Assembly: GCA_946061795.1 (NCBI GenBank)
Contig: CAMGSK010000092.1
Span: 1 to 6,135 of the forward strand
Length of the DNA stretch: 6,135 bases
DNA from: an uncultured Elusimicrobium sp.
Lineage (GTDB): Bacteria; Elusimicrobiota; Elusimicrobia; Elusimicrobiales; Elusimicrobiaceae
Direction: 5' to 3'
Every line of letters begins with the position of its first letter. Within the stretch, counting starts at the first letter, position 1. Positions 1 to 5,831 of this stretch are shown here, piece by piece. Under the pieces are notes generated by a model. That model ran no database searches, was not told the origin of the DNA, and saw only the letters and a program-made list of their open reading frames with translations. A program made the translations under genes and the position numbers.

Positions 1-331
1 AGTTCTTTTCTCTGAGTTCTCTGGCAATCGGCCCGAACACACGCGTACCTTTGGGTTCGCCATTGTCGTTAATGATGCAAACGGCGTTGTCATCAAAACG
101 AATATAGGAACCGTCTTTGCGTCTTTTTTCACGCGCTACGCGCACCACTACCGCGCGCACCACGTCGCCTTTTTTAATGGCGGAAGTAGGGATCGCATCC
201 CGGACGGAGCACATCACGACGTCTCCCAGAGTTGCGATATCCCGGTGGTGACCGCCGCGCACCTTAAAGCACTGCACTTTTCTGGCGCCGGAATTGTCAG
301 CCACGTTGACGATGCTTCTCAATTGAATCAT
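1..331 (-). CDS. rplN: 50S ribosomal protein L14 (3' end cut off by the window edge)
   Basis: Large-subunit protein L14 binds 23S rRNA near the subunit interface and contributes to bridges with the 30S subunit. The reading frame from the ATG at 331 gives 110 complete codons. It opens [19 protein letters not shown], the usual L14 start, and continues with the conserved [12 protein letters not shown] and [10 protein letters not shown] segments and a [13 protein letters not shown] stretch near residues 96-107. The family is normally 122 residues, so about 12 residues lie beyond the left edge. A GGAG Shine-Dalgarno (339-342) sits 7 bases before the ATG. The 27-base gap to rpsQ holds no terminator hairpin, so transcription probably runs straight from the S10 block into the spc block. 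The identity is certain; only the C-terminus is unseen. Confidence 0.97.
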   Translation of the reverse strand, partial: MIQLRSIVNVADNSGARKVQCFKVRGGHHRDIATLGDVVMCSVRDAIPTSAIKKGDVVRAVVVRVAREKRRKDGSYIRFDDNAVCIINDNGEPKGTRVFGPIARELREKN

Positions 332-358
332 ACTTTAACTCCGTAGTTTTTTACAAAA

Positions 359-628
359 CTAAGCCTGGGCTTTTTCCACAATTTTGGAAATGCGCCATTT
401 GGTCGTTTTGGACAGGGGGCGGCAGCTCATGATTTCCACTTTGTCGCCGATTTTGGTTTCATTGTTTTCGTCATGGGCGTGATATTTGGCCGCTCTTCTG
501 AGGGTTTTGCTGTACAGACCGTGACGGACCAAGCGCTCCACTTTCACGACGCGGGTCTTGTTCATTTTGTCAGAGACCACTTCGCCGGTGAGGACCTTTC
601 TCAGGCCGCGGGTTTCTTGATTTTCCAT
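359..628 (-). CDS. rpsQ: 30S ribosomal protein S17
   Basis: S17 is a primary 16S rRNA-binding protein of the 30S body, needed early in small-subunit assembly. The 89-residue product has the family layout: a short polar N-terminus, [20 protein letters not shown] at 13-32, the KYHAHDE segment around 48-54, and the signature [22 protein letters not shown] block at 61-78 (here SKTTKW). The basic C-terminal helix is short. The length is normal for the family. The ATG at 628 has an AGAGG SD at 636-640, 7 bases upstream. This SD overlaps the stop codon of rpmC, and the gap between the two genes is 11 bases, which suggests translational coupling. In E. coli this is the last gene of the S10 operon; here rplN follows with no visible break. 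Confidence 0.98.
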   Translation of the reverse strand: MENQETRGLRKVLTGEVVSDKMNKTRVVKVERLVRHGLYSKTLRRAAKYHAHDENNETKIGDKVEIMSCRPLSKTTKWRISKIVEKAQA

Positions 629-639
629 GTATAAACCTC

Positions 640-843
640 TTATTTCTGCTCTTTCTTCTGGTTAATCAGCGTTTGCAAAAGAGCAATCTCGCGTCTGACC
701 GCCCGGATTTCCATCGGGTTGGCGATGGGGGTGGTGCTGTGTTTGAAAAGAAGATTAAATTTCTTTTCCTGCGCCTTGGCCAAAGCTTCGTTGAGCTCAG
801 CCACGGTTTTGTTTTTCAAAGCTTCTTTTTCGTTGGTTTTCAT
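640..843 (-). CDS. rpmC: 50S ribosomal protein L29
   Basis: L29 is a small helical-hairpin protein beside the polypeptide exit tunnel. It contacts L23 and forms part of the docking surface for trigger factor and SRP. The 67-residue product starts [18 protein letters not shown] and carries the family core: [19 protein letters not shown] at about 22-39, then the signature helix [17 protein letters not shown] at 42-58, and a lysine-rich tail. The frame is open 33 codons further upstream, but that stretch lies inside rplP. The ATG at 843 gives the normal family length and is one base past the rplP stop codon (TAGTATG). The upstream SD is weak (GAGAAG-like, inside the end of rplP), so translation probably depends on termination-reinitiation from rplP. 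Confidence 0.96.
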   Translation of the reverse strand: MKTNEKEALKNKTVAELNEALAKAQEKKFNLLFKHSTTPIANPMEIRAVRREIALLQTLINQKKEQK

Positions 844-844
844 A

Positions 845-1255
845 CTATCTTCTCGATACCAGTTTGGTCTTGATCGGCAATTTGTCCGAGGCCAAGCGCA
901 TAGCGCGTTTGGTGTCGTCAATGGTAGCTCCTTCCAACTCAAACAAAATGGTGCCGGGCTTCACGACGGCCACCCAATGGTCCGGAGCGCCTTTACCTTT
1001 ACCCATACGGGTTTCGGCGGGGTGCTTGGTGATGGCTTTGTCGGGGAACACGCGAATCCAGAGTTTACCTTTTTTCTTGATGAATCTGGACAAGGTAATA
1101 CGGGCCGCTTCAATTTGGCGGGCGGTAATCCATTTCGGTTCCAACGCTTTGAGGCCGAATTCGCCGAATACCACATCGGCGCCGCGGGTGGCGTTGCCCT
1201 TAATGCGGGGCGCGCTGTGCGGTTTGCGATATTTCACTCTTTTAGGCATCAACAT
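845..1255 (-). CDS. rplP: 50S ribosomal protein L16
   Basis: L16 sits near the A-site and P-site tRNA elbows and organises the central protuberance of the 50S subunit late in assembly. The 136-residue product begins [13 protein letters not shown], matching the MLxPKRxKxRK start of the family, which fixes the ATG at 1255 rather than the internal Met3. It continues with [20 protein letters not shown] at 33-52, the [17 protein letters not shown] block at 63-79, [14 protein letters not shown] at 83-96, and the LPIKTKLV end. Arg83 aligns with E. coli Arg81, the residue hydroxylated by the oxygenase RoxA/YcfD. Whether that enzyme exists here cannot be told. An AGAGGAA SD overlaps the rpsC stop codon, with 13 bases between the genes. 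Confidence 0.98.
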   Translation of the reverse strand: MLMPKRVKYRKPHSAPRIKGNATRGADVVFGEFGLKALEPKWITARQIEAARITLSRFIKKKGKLWIRVFPDKAITKHPAETRMGKGKGAPDHWVAVVKPGTILFELEGATIDDTKRAMRLASDKLPIKTKLVSRR

Positions 1256-1268
1256 AAGTTAAATTCCT

Positions 1269-2003
1269 CTATTTGATTTCCTTGGCGGGAGCCACGTTTT
1301 CCACGGCTCCGGCGTCGGTCGTGCCTTCGGTCATGTCGCGGTGTTTCTTGAGCTCGTTCATGATCTCTTTGGGAGATTTGGCGAAGTGAGTTCTCTTGAA
1401 AATCCACACTTTAATGCCGATTTTACCGCTGACCGTCTGCGCTTCGGTGAAGCCGTAGTCAATGTCGGCGCACAAGGTGTGCAGGGGCACGCGGCCTTCA
1501 CGTTTCCATTCGGTGCGGGCGATTTCCGCGCCGCCCAAGCGGCCGGAGACCATGATTTTGATGCCCAAAGCTTTGCCTTGCAAGGCTTTTTCAATGGCTT
1601 TTTTCATGGCCGCGCCGTAGTGGGCGCGTTTTTCCAATTGCTGCGCGATGTTCTGCGCAACCAACTGGGCGTCCGTTTCCGGGTTCTTGATTTCGATAAC
1701 GTTGACGAACGTTTTGCTGCCGGTCAACGCTTCGATTTCTTTGCGCAAGGCTTCAATGTCGGCGCCTTTTTTGCCGATGACCACGCCCGGGCGGGCGGTG
1801 TGCACGTTCAGGCGCAGGAAAGCGCCGGCGCGTTCAATGCCCACATAGCTGACGGCGGCCATTTTAAATTTATCTTCCACGATTTTGCGGATCTGGAAAT
1901 CTTCCATAATCAGCGCGGGCATATTTTTGGGAGCGAACCAGCGGGAACGCCAATCCTGAATATAGCCCAGTCTGATAGACCGCGGGTGAATCTTGTGTCC
2001 CAT
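1269..2003 (-). CDS. rpsC: 30S ribosomal protein S3
   Basis: S3 lies on the 30S head at the mRNA entry site. With S4 and S5 it forms the ring that unwinds structured mRNA. The 244-residue product starts MGHKIHPRSIRLGYIQDWRS. It has a type II KH domain with the GKKG loop at 77-80, preceded by HTARPGVVI, and the C-terminal domain motifs VSGRLGGAEIARTEWKREG at 152-170 and KIGIKVWIFK at 194-203. The tail (about 222-244) is acidic and alanine-rich, unlike the lysine-rich tail of E. coli S3. Several basic residues of the helicase surface are missing: the E. coli Arg131-Arg132 pair is Gly130-Ala131 and Arg179 is Cys178, while Lys135 is kept as Lys134. A strong GGAGGT SD lies inside the last codons of rplV, 9 bases before the ATG. 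The gap is 3 bases. Confidence 0.98.
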   Translation of the reverse strand: MGHKIHPRSIRLGYIQDWRSRWFAPKNMPALIMEDFQIRKIVEDKFKMAAVSYVGIERAGAFLRLNVHTARPGVVIGKKGADIEALRKEIEALTGSKTFVNVIEIKNPETDAQLVAQNIAQQLEKRAHYGAAMKKAIEKALQGKALGIKIMVSGRLGGAEIARTEWKREGRVPLHTLCADIDYGFTEAQTVSGKIGIKVWIFKRTHFAKSPKEIMNELKKHRDMTEGTTDAGAVENVAPAKEIK

Positions 2004-2006
2004 AGT

Positions 2007-2366
2007 TTAGCGACCTCCCTTTTTTTCATCGGAAACAATCACCGTGAGGTGGCACATGCTCTTTTTATAGGGCATGGCGCGGCCTTGCGGGCCGGGCTGA
2101 ATCCGTTTCAAGTGGCCGCTGGGGCCCAAGTTCGCAAAGGCTTCTTTGATGAACACTTTGCTGAAGTCCAGCTTTTTGCCGGCTTTTACTTCCAGGTTCG
2201 CCGCGGCGCTGTGAATGGTTTTGGCCACCAGATCAGCGGTGCGTTTGGCGATGAACGGGAGAACGTCTTCCGCCGCCTTTACGTTTTTGCCGCGGATTTG
2301 GTCCAGCACCAGGTTCACCTTGCGGCTTCCGTAGCGTTGAAATTTAGCTTTTGCACAAGCTTCCAT
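2007..2366 (-). CDS. rplV: 50S ribosomal protein L22
   Basis: L22 binds all domains of 23S rRNA, and its long beta-hairpin lines the exit-tunnel constriction opposite L4. The 119-residue product starts [20 protein letters not shown], matching the family start, followed by the [13 protein letters not shown] helix at 24-36 and the core helix [12 protein letters not shown] at 49-60. The hairpin spans roughly 86-112 ([17 protein letters not shown], then the returning strand HLTVIVSD). The MKR-like root (Leu86-Lys87-Arg88), whose deletion gives erythromycin resistance in E. coli, is intact. The tip is odd: the E. coli PRAKGRADRI segment reads [10 protein letters not shown], and the usual KRTSH reads KSMCH. 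A GAGG SD lies 7 bases before the ATG, and the gap from rpsS is 16 bases. Confidence 0.97.
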   Translation of the reverse strand: MEACAKAKFQRYGSRKVNLVLDQIRGKNVKAAEDVLPFIAKRTADLVAKTIHSAAANLEVKAGKKLDFSKVFIKEAFANLGPSGHLKRIQPGPQGRAMPYKKSMCHLTVIVSDEKKGGR

Positions 2367-2382
2367 ATCAAATCCTCAACTC

Positions 2383-2667
2383 TTATTTCAAGGCGGTGGA
2401 ATCTTTCGTCATGCCACCGTGACCTTTGAACAACCGGGTGAAAGAGAATTCACCGAGTTTATAACCTACCATTCTTTCGGAAATGTAGATGGGCAGGAAT
2501 TTCCGGCCGTTGTGCACCAAAAAGGTGTGTCCCACAAATTCCGGCGTGATCGTGCAAGCTCTCGCCCACGTTTTGATAGGTTTCTTCTCGTTGGAGGCGT
2601 TCATTTTCTGAACCTTTTCCAACAGGTTTAAATCCACATAAGGACCTTTTTTAGTTGATCTTCCCAT
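2383..2667 (-). CDS. rpsS: 30S ribosomal protein S19
   Basis: S19 binds 16S rRNA in the 30S head together with S13 and contacts the A-site finger and tRNA region. The 94-residue product opens [19 protein letters not shown], the standard S19 N-terminus. It carries the family signature around 52-77: [20 protein letters not shown] followed by GEFSFTR. The length is normal. The KGHGGMTKD tail before the stop is basic and polar, as expected. The gap from rplB is only 2 bases. The SD is a weak AAGG (2678-2681) inside the end of rplB, 10 bases before the ATG, so coupling to rplB translation is likely. No unusual substitutions were noticed. Confidence 0.98.
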   Translation of the reverse strand: MGRSTKKGPYVDLNLLEKVQKMNASNEKKPIKTWARACTITPEFVGHTFLVHNGRKFLPIYISERMVGYKLGEFSFTRLFKGHGGMTKDSTALK

Positions 2668-2669
2668 AA

Positions 2670-3509
2670 TTATTTAGCCTTATTTTTTCTTCTGTCGCTG
2701 ACGATCATCCAGCCCCAAACTTTCTTGGTGGAGCGGGTCTTCAGACCGCGGGCCGGCTGATTCCACGGAGAGCGGGGAATGTTGCCGCCTTTACCGTGAC
2801 CGCGTCCACCGCCCATCGGGTGATCGACGGCGTTCATCGCGCTGCCGCGCACGGTCGGTTTTACGCCGCGATGGCGTTTGCGTCCGGCGTTGCCGATGAC
2901 GATGTTGGCGTGGTCCACATTGCCCACTTGACCGATGGTGGCGCAGCAGGCGCTGGGCACCAGGCGAATTTCGCCGGACGGCATTTTAATATGGGCATAA
3001 TCCGATTCTTTGGCCATCAGCTGGCCTTGGGAACCGGCGCTGCGCGCCAATTGCGCGCCTTTGCCGACTTTCAGTTCAATGGCGTGGATAAAAGTACCTT
3101 CGGGAATGTTTTTCAGAGCAAGGCAATTACCCACTTTAATATCCGCTTGCGGACCGCTCATCAACGTATCGCCCACTTTTACTCCGATGGGGTGCAGGAT
3201 GTAGCGTTTGTCGCCGTCGGCATATTTTAAGAGGCAGATGCGCGCGCTTCTGTTCGGATCGTATTCAATGGACACGACCGTCGCGGGCACGCCGTATTTT
3301 TCTCTCTTAAAATCGATTTGTCTGTACGCGCGTTTATGACCGCCGCCGATGTGACGGACCATGATCATACCGGTGTTGTTGCGTCCGCCGGTTTTGCGCA
3401 GACCTTTGGTCAGGCTCTTTTCCGGAGATTTTTTGGTGATCTCGGAGAAATCGGCCACCGTAATGGTTCTCCTGGAAGGAGTGTAAGGTCTAAATGTCTT
3501 GATAGGCAT
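2670..3509 (-). CDS. rplB: 50S ribosomal protein L2
   Basis: L2 is one of the most conserved large-subunit proteins. It is needed for subunit association, tRNA binding and peptidyl-transferase integrity. The 279-residue product starts [20 protein letters not shown]. It has the [20 protein letters not shown] block at 41-60, the OB-fold region ([20 protein letters not shown], 84-103) and the SH3-like domain. The conserved C-terminal loop [20 protein letters not shown] begins at 215. His230 in this loop matches E. coli His229, the residue implicated in peptidyl transfer. The [16 protein letters not shown] end is typical. The length is slightly above the usual 273-277. An AAGGAG SD (3521-3526) lies 11 bases upstream, a little far, and the gap from rplW is 20 bases. 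Confidence 0.99.
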   Translation of the reverse strand: MPIKTFRPYTPSRRTITVADFSEITKKSPEKSLTKGLRKTGGRNNTGMIMVRHIGGGHKRAYRQIDFKREKYGVPATVVSIEYDPNRSARICLLKYADGDKRYILHPIGVKVGDTLMSGPQADIKVGNCLALKNIPEGTFIHAIELKVGKGAQLARSAGSQGQLMAKESDYAHIKMPSGEIRLVPSACCATIGQVGNVDHANIVIGNAGRKRHRGVKPTVRGSAMNAVDHPMGGGRGHGKGGNIPRSPWNQPARGLKTRSTKKVWGWMIVSDRRKNKAK

Positions 3510-3529
3510 AGTCAGTAGTTCTCCTTATT

Positions 3530-3823
3530 CTACTTCGCAGTGGCTTCCACCACTTCGATTTTATCGCCTTCTTTCAAGGTCACGAAAGCTTTCTTGTAAT
3601 CCGGTTTTTTTCCTTCAAACCGGCCCATGCGGTGCATTTTGCCGCGCACGGAGATGGTGTTGATCTTGGTGACGGTGACGTTGAAGATTTTTTCCACGGC
3701 CGTTTTGATTTCGCCTTTGGACGCGTCTTTGGCTACGACAAAGCCGTAGCGGTTTTTGTTGTCGCGTTCAATCAAGCTCTTTTCAGTCAAAAGAGGCTTT
3801 TTCAAGATGCTGTAGGTTCTCAT
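3530..3823 (-). CDS. rplW: 50S ribosomal protein L23
   Basis: L23 sits at the tunnel exit and is the main docking site for trigger factor and SRP. The 97-residue product starts MRTYSILKKPLLTEKSLIER. Glu14 in the TEKS motif aligns with E. coli Glu18, the residue needed for trigger factor and SRP binding. The FVVAKDASKGEIKTAVEKIF core at 28-47 is followed by the family signature VRGKMHRMGRFEGKKPDYKK at 59-78 and AFVTLKEGDKIE. The ATG overlaps the rplD stop codon by one base (TAATG). A full AAGGAGG SD (3831-3837) lies within the last codons of rplD, 7 bases away. This is one of the strongest SD sites in the operon and a clear case of coupled translation. Confidence 0.98.
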   Translation of the reverse strand: MRTYSILKKPLLTEKSLIERDNKNRYGFVVAKDASKGEIKTAVEKIFNVTVTKINTISVRGKMHRMGRFEGKKPDYKKAFVTLKEGDKIEVVEATAK

Positions 3824-4452
3824 TATTTGGCCTCCTTAACGAACGTCTTGGCCAGCGTTTCCACGGCTTCTTTGGTCAAAATGACTTTGCTGCTGTTAAG
3901 CACGGCGTACGCGTTGGCGTCCTGGGGAGCCATCTGCGTCAAGCCGGTCACATTGCGGGAAGCCAAGCGGGTCGTTTCGTCAATATTAGCCAACACCAAG
4001 GGTTTGCGTCCAGCGGACAGCACGTCCAGCACGGCGGCAAAATCTTTGGTTTTGGGTTCTTTGAGCGTCAGGCTGTCCAACACGACGATGTTGCCTTCGG
4101 CGAATTTGGCCGACAAAGACTGCGCGACGGCCGCGCGGCGTTTGGCAACGGGAAGTTCCTGGCGGAAAGAATGCGGAGTGGGTCCGAAAGCGACGCCGCC
4201 GTGGCGGAACTGAGGGGCGCGCAAGCTGCCCTGACGGGCGCGGCCGGTGCCTTTCTGTTTCCACGGTTTTTTGCCGGTGCCGGACACTTCGGAGCGGGTT
4301 TTGACGTCCGCGGTGCCGCTTCTCTGGTTGGCCAGGAAGGCGGTGACGACTTCGTGAAGGAAGGTCGGGTTCGGCTTGACGGCAAACAAGCTTTCCGGCA
4401 AGGCGATGGTGCCCTGTTCTTTACCTTTGATATCTAAAACTTTAGTTTCCAT
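3823..4452 (-). CDS. rplD: 50S ribosomal protein L4
   Basis: L4 reaches into the exit tunnel with a long basic loop and, in E. coli, is the autogenous repressor of this operon. I chose the ATG at 4452 (METKVLDIKGKEQG, 209 residues). An in-frame TTG at 4458 exists, but the AAGGA SD (4461-4465) is only 2 bases from it and an ideal 8 bases from the ATG. The tunnel loop at about 51-91 includes KTRSEVSGTGKKPWKQKGTG and RARQGSLRAPQFRHGGVAFG. Lys62 in GKKPW is the position of the E. coli Lys63 erythromycin-resistance site and is wild-type. The globular part (NIVVLDSLTL, KPLVLANIDETT, SSKVILTKEAVETL) is typical. The gap from rplC is 11 bases, and the SD overlaps the rplC stop codon. Confidence 0.97.
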   Translation of the reverse strand: METKVLDIKGKEQGTIALPESLFAVKPNPTFLHEVVTAFLANQRSGTADVKTRSEVSGTGKKPWKQKGTGRARQGSLRAPQFRHGGVAFGPTPHSFRQELPVAKRRAAVAQSLSAKFAEGNIVVLDSLTLKEPKTKDFAAVLDVLSAGRKPLVLANIDETTRLASRNVTGLTQMAPQDANAYAVLNSSKVILTKEAVETLAKTFVKEAK

Positions 4453-4463
4453 GGTCAAAGTCC

Positions 4464-5255
4464 TTACTTCTTGTTGGCGGCTTTAGAAGCAGAGATTTTC
4501 TGCACGATGGGGGCCACCACGTGTTTTCTGTTTTTGGAAGTTTCCAAGACGGACACAATGCTTCCTTTGGCGCCGGGGACGGAGCCTTTCAAGAAGAGCA
4601 GGTTGTTTTCGTTGTCCACTTTGATAACTTCAATTTTGGCGACGGTGTGCGTCGTGGTGCCGTAATGCCCCGCCATGCGCTGGCCGGACAAAACTTTACC
4701 CAAAGAGCGGCGGGAAGCCAAACCGCCGGGCGCTCTTTCTCTGTCGGAGGCGCCGTGGCTGGCGGGCTGGCCGGCAAAGCCGTGGCGTTTCATCGCGCCG
4801 GCAAAGCCGTGACCCTTGATGCTGCCCTGCACGTCAACATAATCGCCGGGTTTAAAAATTTTTTCGAGTGAAATGACCTGACCGATTTCGAAACCGTTCA
4901 CGTCGGCCACGCGGTGTTCTTTGAGGTGGCGGACGGGGGTCGTGTTGGCTTTTTTGAAGTAGCCCAGTTCGGGTTTATTCAATTTGCTTTCTTTCACTTC
5001 GCCAAAACCGATGCAAACGGCGTTGTAGCCGTCTTTGTCCTGGGTTCTGACGCGCACAACTTTGCACGGGCCCGCTTTTACCACGGACACGCCATGCAGG
5101 TTGCCTTTTTCATCAAAGAGCTGGGTCATGCCCACTTTTTCGCCGATTACGAAACGAAACGTAGCCGGAGCTTCTTTGACAGTTTCTGCTTTGGCCGCTT
5201 CAGCAACGGGAGTTGCCTCTTGGGCGCCAGCAGCTTGGATGTTTTCTTCTGCCAT
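4464..5255 (-). CDS. rplC: 50S ribosomal protein L3, with N- and C-terminal extensions
   Basis: L3 is one of two proteins that start 50S assembly, and its finger reaches towards the peptidyl-transferase centre. The 263-residue product is longer than the usual ~210. Residues 1-32 are an Ala/Glu-rich low-complexity lead absent from standard L3, and the tail after VPGAKGS (227-233) is about 20 residues longer than in E. coli. The core starts at FVIGEKVGMTQLFDEKGN (35-52) and includes IKGHGFAGAMKRHGFAGQPA (147-166), ASHGASDRERAPG and RMAGHYGTTTHTV (193-205). Arg183 aligns with E. coli Gln150, the PrmB methylation site. No start codon lies nearer the core, so the extension looks real. An AAAGGA SD is 12 bases before the ATG, which is long. 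The gap from rpsJ is 20 bases. Confidence 0.97.
   Translation of the reverse strand: MAEENIQAAGAQEATPVAEAAKAETVKEAPATFRFVIGEKVGMTQLFDEKGNLHGVSVVKAGPCKVVRVRTQDKDGYNAVCIGFGEVKESKLNKPELGYFKKANTTPVRHLKEHRVADVNGFEIGQVISLEKIFKPGDYVDVQGSIKGHGFAGAMKRHGFAGQPASHGASDRERAPGGLASRRSLGKVLSGQRMAGHYGTTTHTVAKIEVIKVDNENNLLFLKGSVPGAKGSIVSVLETSKNRKHVVAPIVQKISASKAANKK
4770..4811. repeat. 15-bp direct repeat inside rplC
   Basis: GCCGGCAAAGCCGTG occurs at 4770-4784 and again at 4797-4811, a period of 27 bp (nine codons). It encodes the two HGFAG copies at L3 residues 149-153 and 158-162. A similar double motif is common in L3 proteins, but identity at every base, including wobble positions, is notable. Confidence 0.7.
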
Positions 5256-5275
5256 AACTTAGTTTGGTCCTTTAA

Positions 5276-5620
5276 TTAGTTGCTTTTAATTGCCACGTCC
5301 ACGCCGGCGGGGAGGTCGAGTTTCATGAGCTCGTCGACGGTTTTGGAGGTGGGACTCTTCAGATCAATCAGCCGTTTGTGAATGCGCATTTCAAACTGCT
5401 CGCGGGATTTCTTGTCGGTATGCGGGGAGCGAAGCACGGTGTACTTCTTAATGCGTACCGGAAGAAGAACCGGCCCAGACACGATGGCGCCCGTTTTCTG
5501 CGCGGTTTCCACGATGCGGGCAACACTGTTGTCAAGCATGCGGTGGTCGTAAGAGCGCAGTTTGATGCGGATTCTTTCTTGGCTGAGAATTCTAGCCTTT
5601 TTTTCAGTTTTTTCTGCCAT
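5276..5620 (-). CDS. rpsJ: 30S ribosomal protein S10 (transcription factor NusE)
   Basis: S10 belongs to the 30S head and, free of the ribosome, pairs with NusB in antitermination and binds NusG to couple transcription and translation. The 114-residue product has a short charged lead (1-14), then the core [20 protein letters not shown] at 15-34. [20 protein letters not shown] is at 49-68, followed by [18 protein letters not shown] at 70-87. The family is usually about 102 residues, so the N-terminus is roughly a dozen longer. The usual LPT of the signature is LPV here. The ATG at 5620 has an AAGGAA SD (5627-5632) 6 bases upstream. The frame stays open to a GTG at 5731, which was rejected as a start. 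It is the first gene of the operon, downstream of its own promoter. Confidence 0.97.
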   Translation of the reverse strand: MAEKTEKKARILSQERIRIKLRSYDHRMLDNSVARIVETAQKTGAIVSGPVLLPVRIKKYTVLRSPHTDKKSREQFEMRIHKRLIDLKSPTSKTVDELMKLDLPAGVDVAIKSN

Positions 5621-5734
5621 TTTTGGTTCCTTGGAACGTCTTTGTAAATAAAAAATTATCGGCAGTAAATCCCACACGGGCTCCTCTTCCTTCGACGAGC
5701 CGGGCGGAATTTGCCACCTAAAGTCTGACACGTA
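5621..5734 (-). promoter_or_regulatory. 5' leader of the S10 operon mRNA, candidate autoregulatory region
   Basis: If transcription starts about 7 bases after the -10 element, the untranslated leader is roughly 114 nt. Read on the minus strand it holds, in order: a hairpin with stem GGUGG/CCGCC (5718-5714 with 5707-5703, one G-U pair, 6-nt loop); a second hairpin with stem GGCUC/GAGCC (5701-5697 with 5683-5679, 13-nt loop); a small CCC/GGG element at 5680-5671; a U6 tract (5655-5650); and a palindrome carrying the rpsJ SD (5637-5626). In E. coli the equivalent leader is where L4 represses transcription and translation. That this leader works in a similar way is inference. No strong Rho-independent attenuator is seen. 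Confidence 0.5.
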
Positions 5735-5758
5735 TAAAATATTATACTATATTCAGAC
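5723..5758. repeat. Nested inverted repeats over the rpsJ -10 element
   Basis: The outer arms GTCTGA (5723-5728) and TCAGAC (5753-5758) enclose inner arms GTATAA (5732-5737) and TTATAC (5742-5747) separated by AATA. The two centres differ by one base. The inner pair includes the TATAAT of the promoter, so part of the symmetry may come from AT-richness alone. The outer GC-containing pair is harder to explain that way. It could be an operator, but nothing identifies a binding protein. Confidence 0.4.
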
Positions 5759-5777
5759 GGGTCGCGCCACATTTTTT
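5741..5777 (-). promoter_or_regulatory. Probable promoter of the S10 operon
   Basis: On the minus strand there is a perfect TATAAT at 5746-5741, about 120 bases before the rpsJ start. The -35 position is poor: TGGCGC at 5769-5764 with 17-bp spacing matches TTGACA badly. An A6 run (5777-5772) directly upstream could serve as an UP-like element and compensate. The -10 lies inside two nested inverted repeats. The strong -10 and its place before the first operon gene support the call. The weak -35 limits confidence. Confidence 0.55.
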
Positions 5778-5831
5778 ACTTTGGGATTTTCACCCTGCCC
5801 ATTTCAAAACGGGGCGCGGTTTTTCGCTTGT

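Noticed and set aside
719..1276. Plus-strand open frame of 185 codons opposite rpmC and rplP
   Set aside because: It lies wholly over certain genes on the other strand and has no recognisable motif or supporting SD.
1341..2429. Plus-strand open frame of 362 codons antisense to rpsC, rplV and rpsS
   Set aside because: It mirrors three certain ribosomal genes. Its product is a Phe/Ala/Gly/His/Asp-rich string with no domain, as expected from the codon bias of the other strand.
3632..4213. Plus-strand open frame of 193 codons opposite rplW and rplD
   Set aside because: It is a shadow of two conserved ribosomal genes and its product has no family features.
4453..4458. TTG start for rplD two codons upstream of the ATG
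   Set aside because: The SD at 4461-4465 is only 2 bases from the TTG but 8 from the ATG, and METKV fits the family start.
5621..5731. In-frame upstream extension of rpsJ starting at a GTG at 5731
   Set aside because: It would start only a few bases from the predicted transcription start with no SD, does not resemble any S10 N-terminus, and runs through the leader hairpins. The ATG at 5620 has a well-placed SD.
5797..5825. Possible terminator: GCCC/GGGC-type stem followed by a T5 run
   Set aside because: The stem is only about 4 bp with a long loop, and no gene upstream on the plus strand would need it.
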